A stretch of DNA of 6,944 bases, from the NCBI GenBank assembly GCA_003161205.1, contig PMOU01000549.1, positions 1,389 through 8,332 on the forward strand. The letters run 5' to 3'. The stretch's first letter is position 1. Every line of letters starts with the position of its first letter. Under the pieces are notes generated by a model. That model was not told the DNA's origin. It did not search any database and saw only the letters and a list, made by a program, of their open reading frames with translations. The stretch comes from Actinomycetota bacterium (GTDB taxonomy: Bacteria; Actinomycetota; Actinomycetes; Streptosporangiales; Streptosporangiaceae). A program made the position numbers and the translations under genes. Positions 5,302 to 6,944 of the stretch are shown one piece after another.

Positions 5302-6944
5302 ATGCAGGCACCAGCACGAGACGCCCACGGTAGGTCACTCGGCGTGCCCGGACGGCTACCAGATCGGACATCCGCGCCTGCCCTGAGCCATGATCGTGCC
5401 CGGGGGGCCGATCCGGGCGCCGTGACGCGCGGGCGCCGCACCCTGATGCTGGCTGTCTGCTGCATGAGCCTGTTCATGGTCGGGCTGGATAACACGATCG
5501 TGAACGTCGGGCTGCCGTCCATCGGCCATGACCTGCACGCTGGCGTGTCGGGCCTGCAGTGGACGGTGGCCGCCTACACCATCGCGCTGGCCGCCCTGCT
5601 GATGTTCTCCGGGGCGATCGCCGACCGGATCGGGCGCCGCACTATCTTCCAGGTCGGCCTCTCGCTGTTCACCCTCGGCTCCTGGATGTGCAGCCTGGCC
5701 CCCAACCTCGGCTGGCTGATCGCCTTCCGCGTGCTGCAGGGAGTCGGCGGTTCCATGCTCAACCCCGCCGCGCTCGGCATCATCACGAACACCTTCACCG
5801 GCCGGGCCGAGCGGGCCCGGGCGATCGGTGTCTGGGACGGCGTATTCGGCCTGTCCATGGCGCTCGGCCCGGTGCTCGGCGGCGTGCTGGTCGGAACCGT
5901 CGGCTGGCGCGGGATCTTCTGGGCGAACATCCCGGTGGGCCTGGCCGCCATCTCGCTGACCGCGCTGTTCGTGCCGGACTCCAAGGCACCCAGGTCACGC
6001 CGTGCCGACCCGGTGGGCCAGGTCCTCCTCATCGTCATGCTCGGCTCGCTCGCCTACGCGATCATCGAAGGCCCTACCCACGGCTGGTACTCACCGGAGA
6101 TATTCGGCTTCTTCGCGCTGTCGGTGGCGGCGCTGGCGGTGCTGCTCGCCTACGAGCCCCGCCACGCGGAGCCCATGGTCGACTTGCGGTTCTTCCGCAG
6201 CGTGCCGTTCGCGGGCGCCAACCTCAGCGCCGTCTGCGCCATCGCCGCGATGGCCGGGTTCCTCTTCCTGTCCACGCTGTACCTGCAAGACGTACGCGGC
6301 CTGTCGGCGCTTCAGGCCGGCCTGACTATCTTGCCCATGCCCGTCGTCATGGCCCTGTGCGCGCCGGTGGCCGGCCGCCTGGTCGCCACCCGCGGGCCGA
6401 GGATTCCCCTGGTCATCGCGGGCGCGGCGCTCACCCTCAGCAGCGCGGCGCTGTCGCGCCTGACCGGAACGACCGATCACCAGTACCTGATCATCACCTA
6501 CGGCCTGTTCGGAGTCGGAGCCGGCATGGTGAGCTCGCCGATCACCAACGGCGTCATGTCGGGCGTCCCGAAGACCCAGGCCGGCATGGCCTCGGGGATG
6601 AACTCCTCCAGCCGCCAGCTCGGCCAGTCACTCGGCGTCGCTATCGTCGGCTCGGTCCTGGCGGCCAGCATGCGGGGGTCGATGAAGGCGAGCTTCGTGC
6701 AGGCCAGCCACGCGAGCTGGTGGATTCTCGCCGGGTGCGGCTATGTCGTGCTCCTGCTCGGCCTCCTCTGCACGACGGCGTGGGCCAAGGCGACCGCGGC
6801 CAGGCTGGGCATGGCCGGGGACGATCTGACCGCGGCTGACCCGGCCGCTGCCCCGCTAGTCCCGATCCCCGCCCGAAGCGCCAGCGCTGAAGTCGCCAGC
6901 CCCGCCCGAGCCGGCAGCCCGGCCCGAGTCGCCGGCCCCGCCCG
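5302..6944 (+). CDS. DHA2-family MFS exporter (EmrB/QacA type), runs off right edge
   Basis: A proton-driven multidrug-type exporter of the major facilitator superfamily, inner membrane, probably 14 helices. Motif D1 is LDNTIVNVGLP at residues 62-72. Motif A is GAIADRIGRR at 104-113, between helices 2 and 3. The antiporter motif C, GLSMALGPVLGG, is at about 183-194, followed by WRGIFWANIPVG. Further hydrophobic helices continue to about residue 490. The ATG at 5302 has AAGGGG 8 nt before it and adds 40 hydrophilic residues before the first helix. A GTG at 5422 (residue 41, VTRGRRTLML) would give the more usual short N-terminus, so the start is uncertain. The C-terminus is odd: after WAKATAARLG it becomes a Pro/Ala/Arg/Ser tail with repeated SPAR/GPAR units, still open at the window edge (547 full codons seen). 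The substrate is unknown. The P450 relic 50 nt upstream suggests a former metabolite- or toxin-handling operon. Confidence 0.93.
   Translation, partial: MQAPARDAHGRSLGVPGRLPDRTSAPALSHDRARGADPGAVTRGRRTLMLAVCCMSLFMVGLDNTIVNVGLPSIGHDLHAGVSGLQWTVAAYTIALAALLMFSGAIADRIGRRTIFQVGLSLFTLGSWMCSLAPNLGWLIAFRVLQGVGGSMLNPAALGIITNTFTGRAERARAIGVWDGVFGLSMALGPVLGGVLVGTVGWRGIFWANIPVGLAAISLTALFVPDSKAPRSRRADPVGQVLLIVMLGSLAYAIIEGPTHGWYSPEIFGFFALSVAALAVLLAYEPRHAEPMVDLRFFRSVPFAGANLSAVCAIAAMAGFLFLSTLYLQDVRGLSALQAGLTILPMPVVMALCAPVAGRLVATRGPRIPLVIAGAALTLSSAALSRLTGTTDHQYLIITYGLFGVGAGMVSSPITNGVMSGVPKTQAGMASGMNSSSRQLGQSLGVAIVGSVLAASMRGSMKASFVQASHASWWILAGCGYVVLLLGLLCTTAWAKATAARLGMAGDDLTAADPAAAPLVPIPARSASAEVASPARAGSPARVAGPA
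6878..6944 (+). repeat. Short tandem repeats coding a Pro-Ala-Arg tail
   Basis: The end of the exporter gene repeats a unit of about 15-21 nt built on CCCGCCCGAG, with variants of GTCGCC or GCCGGC between copies. It encodes SPARAG, SPARVAG, then PAR. The repeats are imperfect, stay in frame with the gene and continue past the window edge. Confidence 0.55.

Noticed and set aside
5559..6839. A 426-codon plus-strand open frame over the exporter
   Set aside because: It is an Arg/Pro/His-rich +1 shadow of the MFS gene, whose own frame has all the MFS motifs and is open from 5302 to the edge.
6878..6944. Tandem repeats at the right edge as a CRISPR array
   Set aside because: The units are about 15-21 nt, imperfect, without unique spacers, and translate in frame with the exporter.
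1..6944. tRNA or rRNA genes, insertion sequences, attachment sites or a defence operon
   Set aside because: I saw no tRNA-like cloverleaf or T-loop sequence, transposase motif, terminal repeats or known defence gene on either strand. The intein is the only mobile element I can support.

Overview
The window is high-GC DNA (about 70% or more in the genes) with dense, mostly leader-poor gene organisation, GTG as well as ATG starts, and gene families typical of Actinomycetota: an Rv2578c-type radical SAM protein, a DUF3040 membrane protein, an MMPL exporter, a bacterial cytochrome P450 and a 14-helix DHA2 drug exporter. I read it as a chromosomal accessory or metabolite-related stretch of an actinomycete. 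The genus cannot be fixed from this sequence.

Left part, minus strand (1-3361). An MMPL-family RND exporter starts at 977 and runs off the left edge. Its 158-bp upstream gap holds a 20-bp near-perfect palindrome, one arm of which supplies a consensus -35 TTGACA. Upstream of that, also on the minus strand, is a radical SAM gene of the Rv2578c family (3361-1136). It is interrupted in frame by a 347-residue intein with a two-motif LAGLIDADG homing endonuclease. The intein sits immediately before the third cysteine of the CxxxCxxC iron-sulfur motif, so the enzyme cannot form its cluster until splicing has occurred.

Middle part (3362-4753). A small plus-strand DUF3040-like protein (3624-4085) has a candidate promoter and a 12-bp perfect palindrome at its presumed start of transcription. 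It converges on an unrecognised 167-residue minus-strand protein (4599-4096), with a short hairpin covering both stop codons. The spacer 4600-4753 looks like a divergent promoter region with back-to-back -35-like elements.

Right part, plus strand (4754-6944). An ORF of 165 residues is the two ends of a cytochrome P450 joined in frame. It keeps the heme-cysteine loop but has lost the roughly 200-250 residues between, so it is most likely a deletion pseudogene. Fifty bases later a DHA2-family MFS exporter begins, behind a perfect 7-bp inverted repeat. It runs off the right edge in an unusual Pro-Ala-Arg-rich repetitive tail.

How the genes work together: the two exporters (MMPL and DHA2) and the P450 relic would suit a secondary-metabolite or detoxification neighbourhood, but no biosynthetic enzyme is intact here and no cognate regulator lies in the window. 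I see no clearly new defence or mobile system. The intein, the P450 deletion derivative and several palindromic control sites are the points worth a second look.
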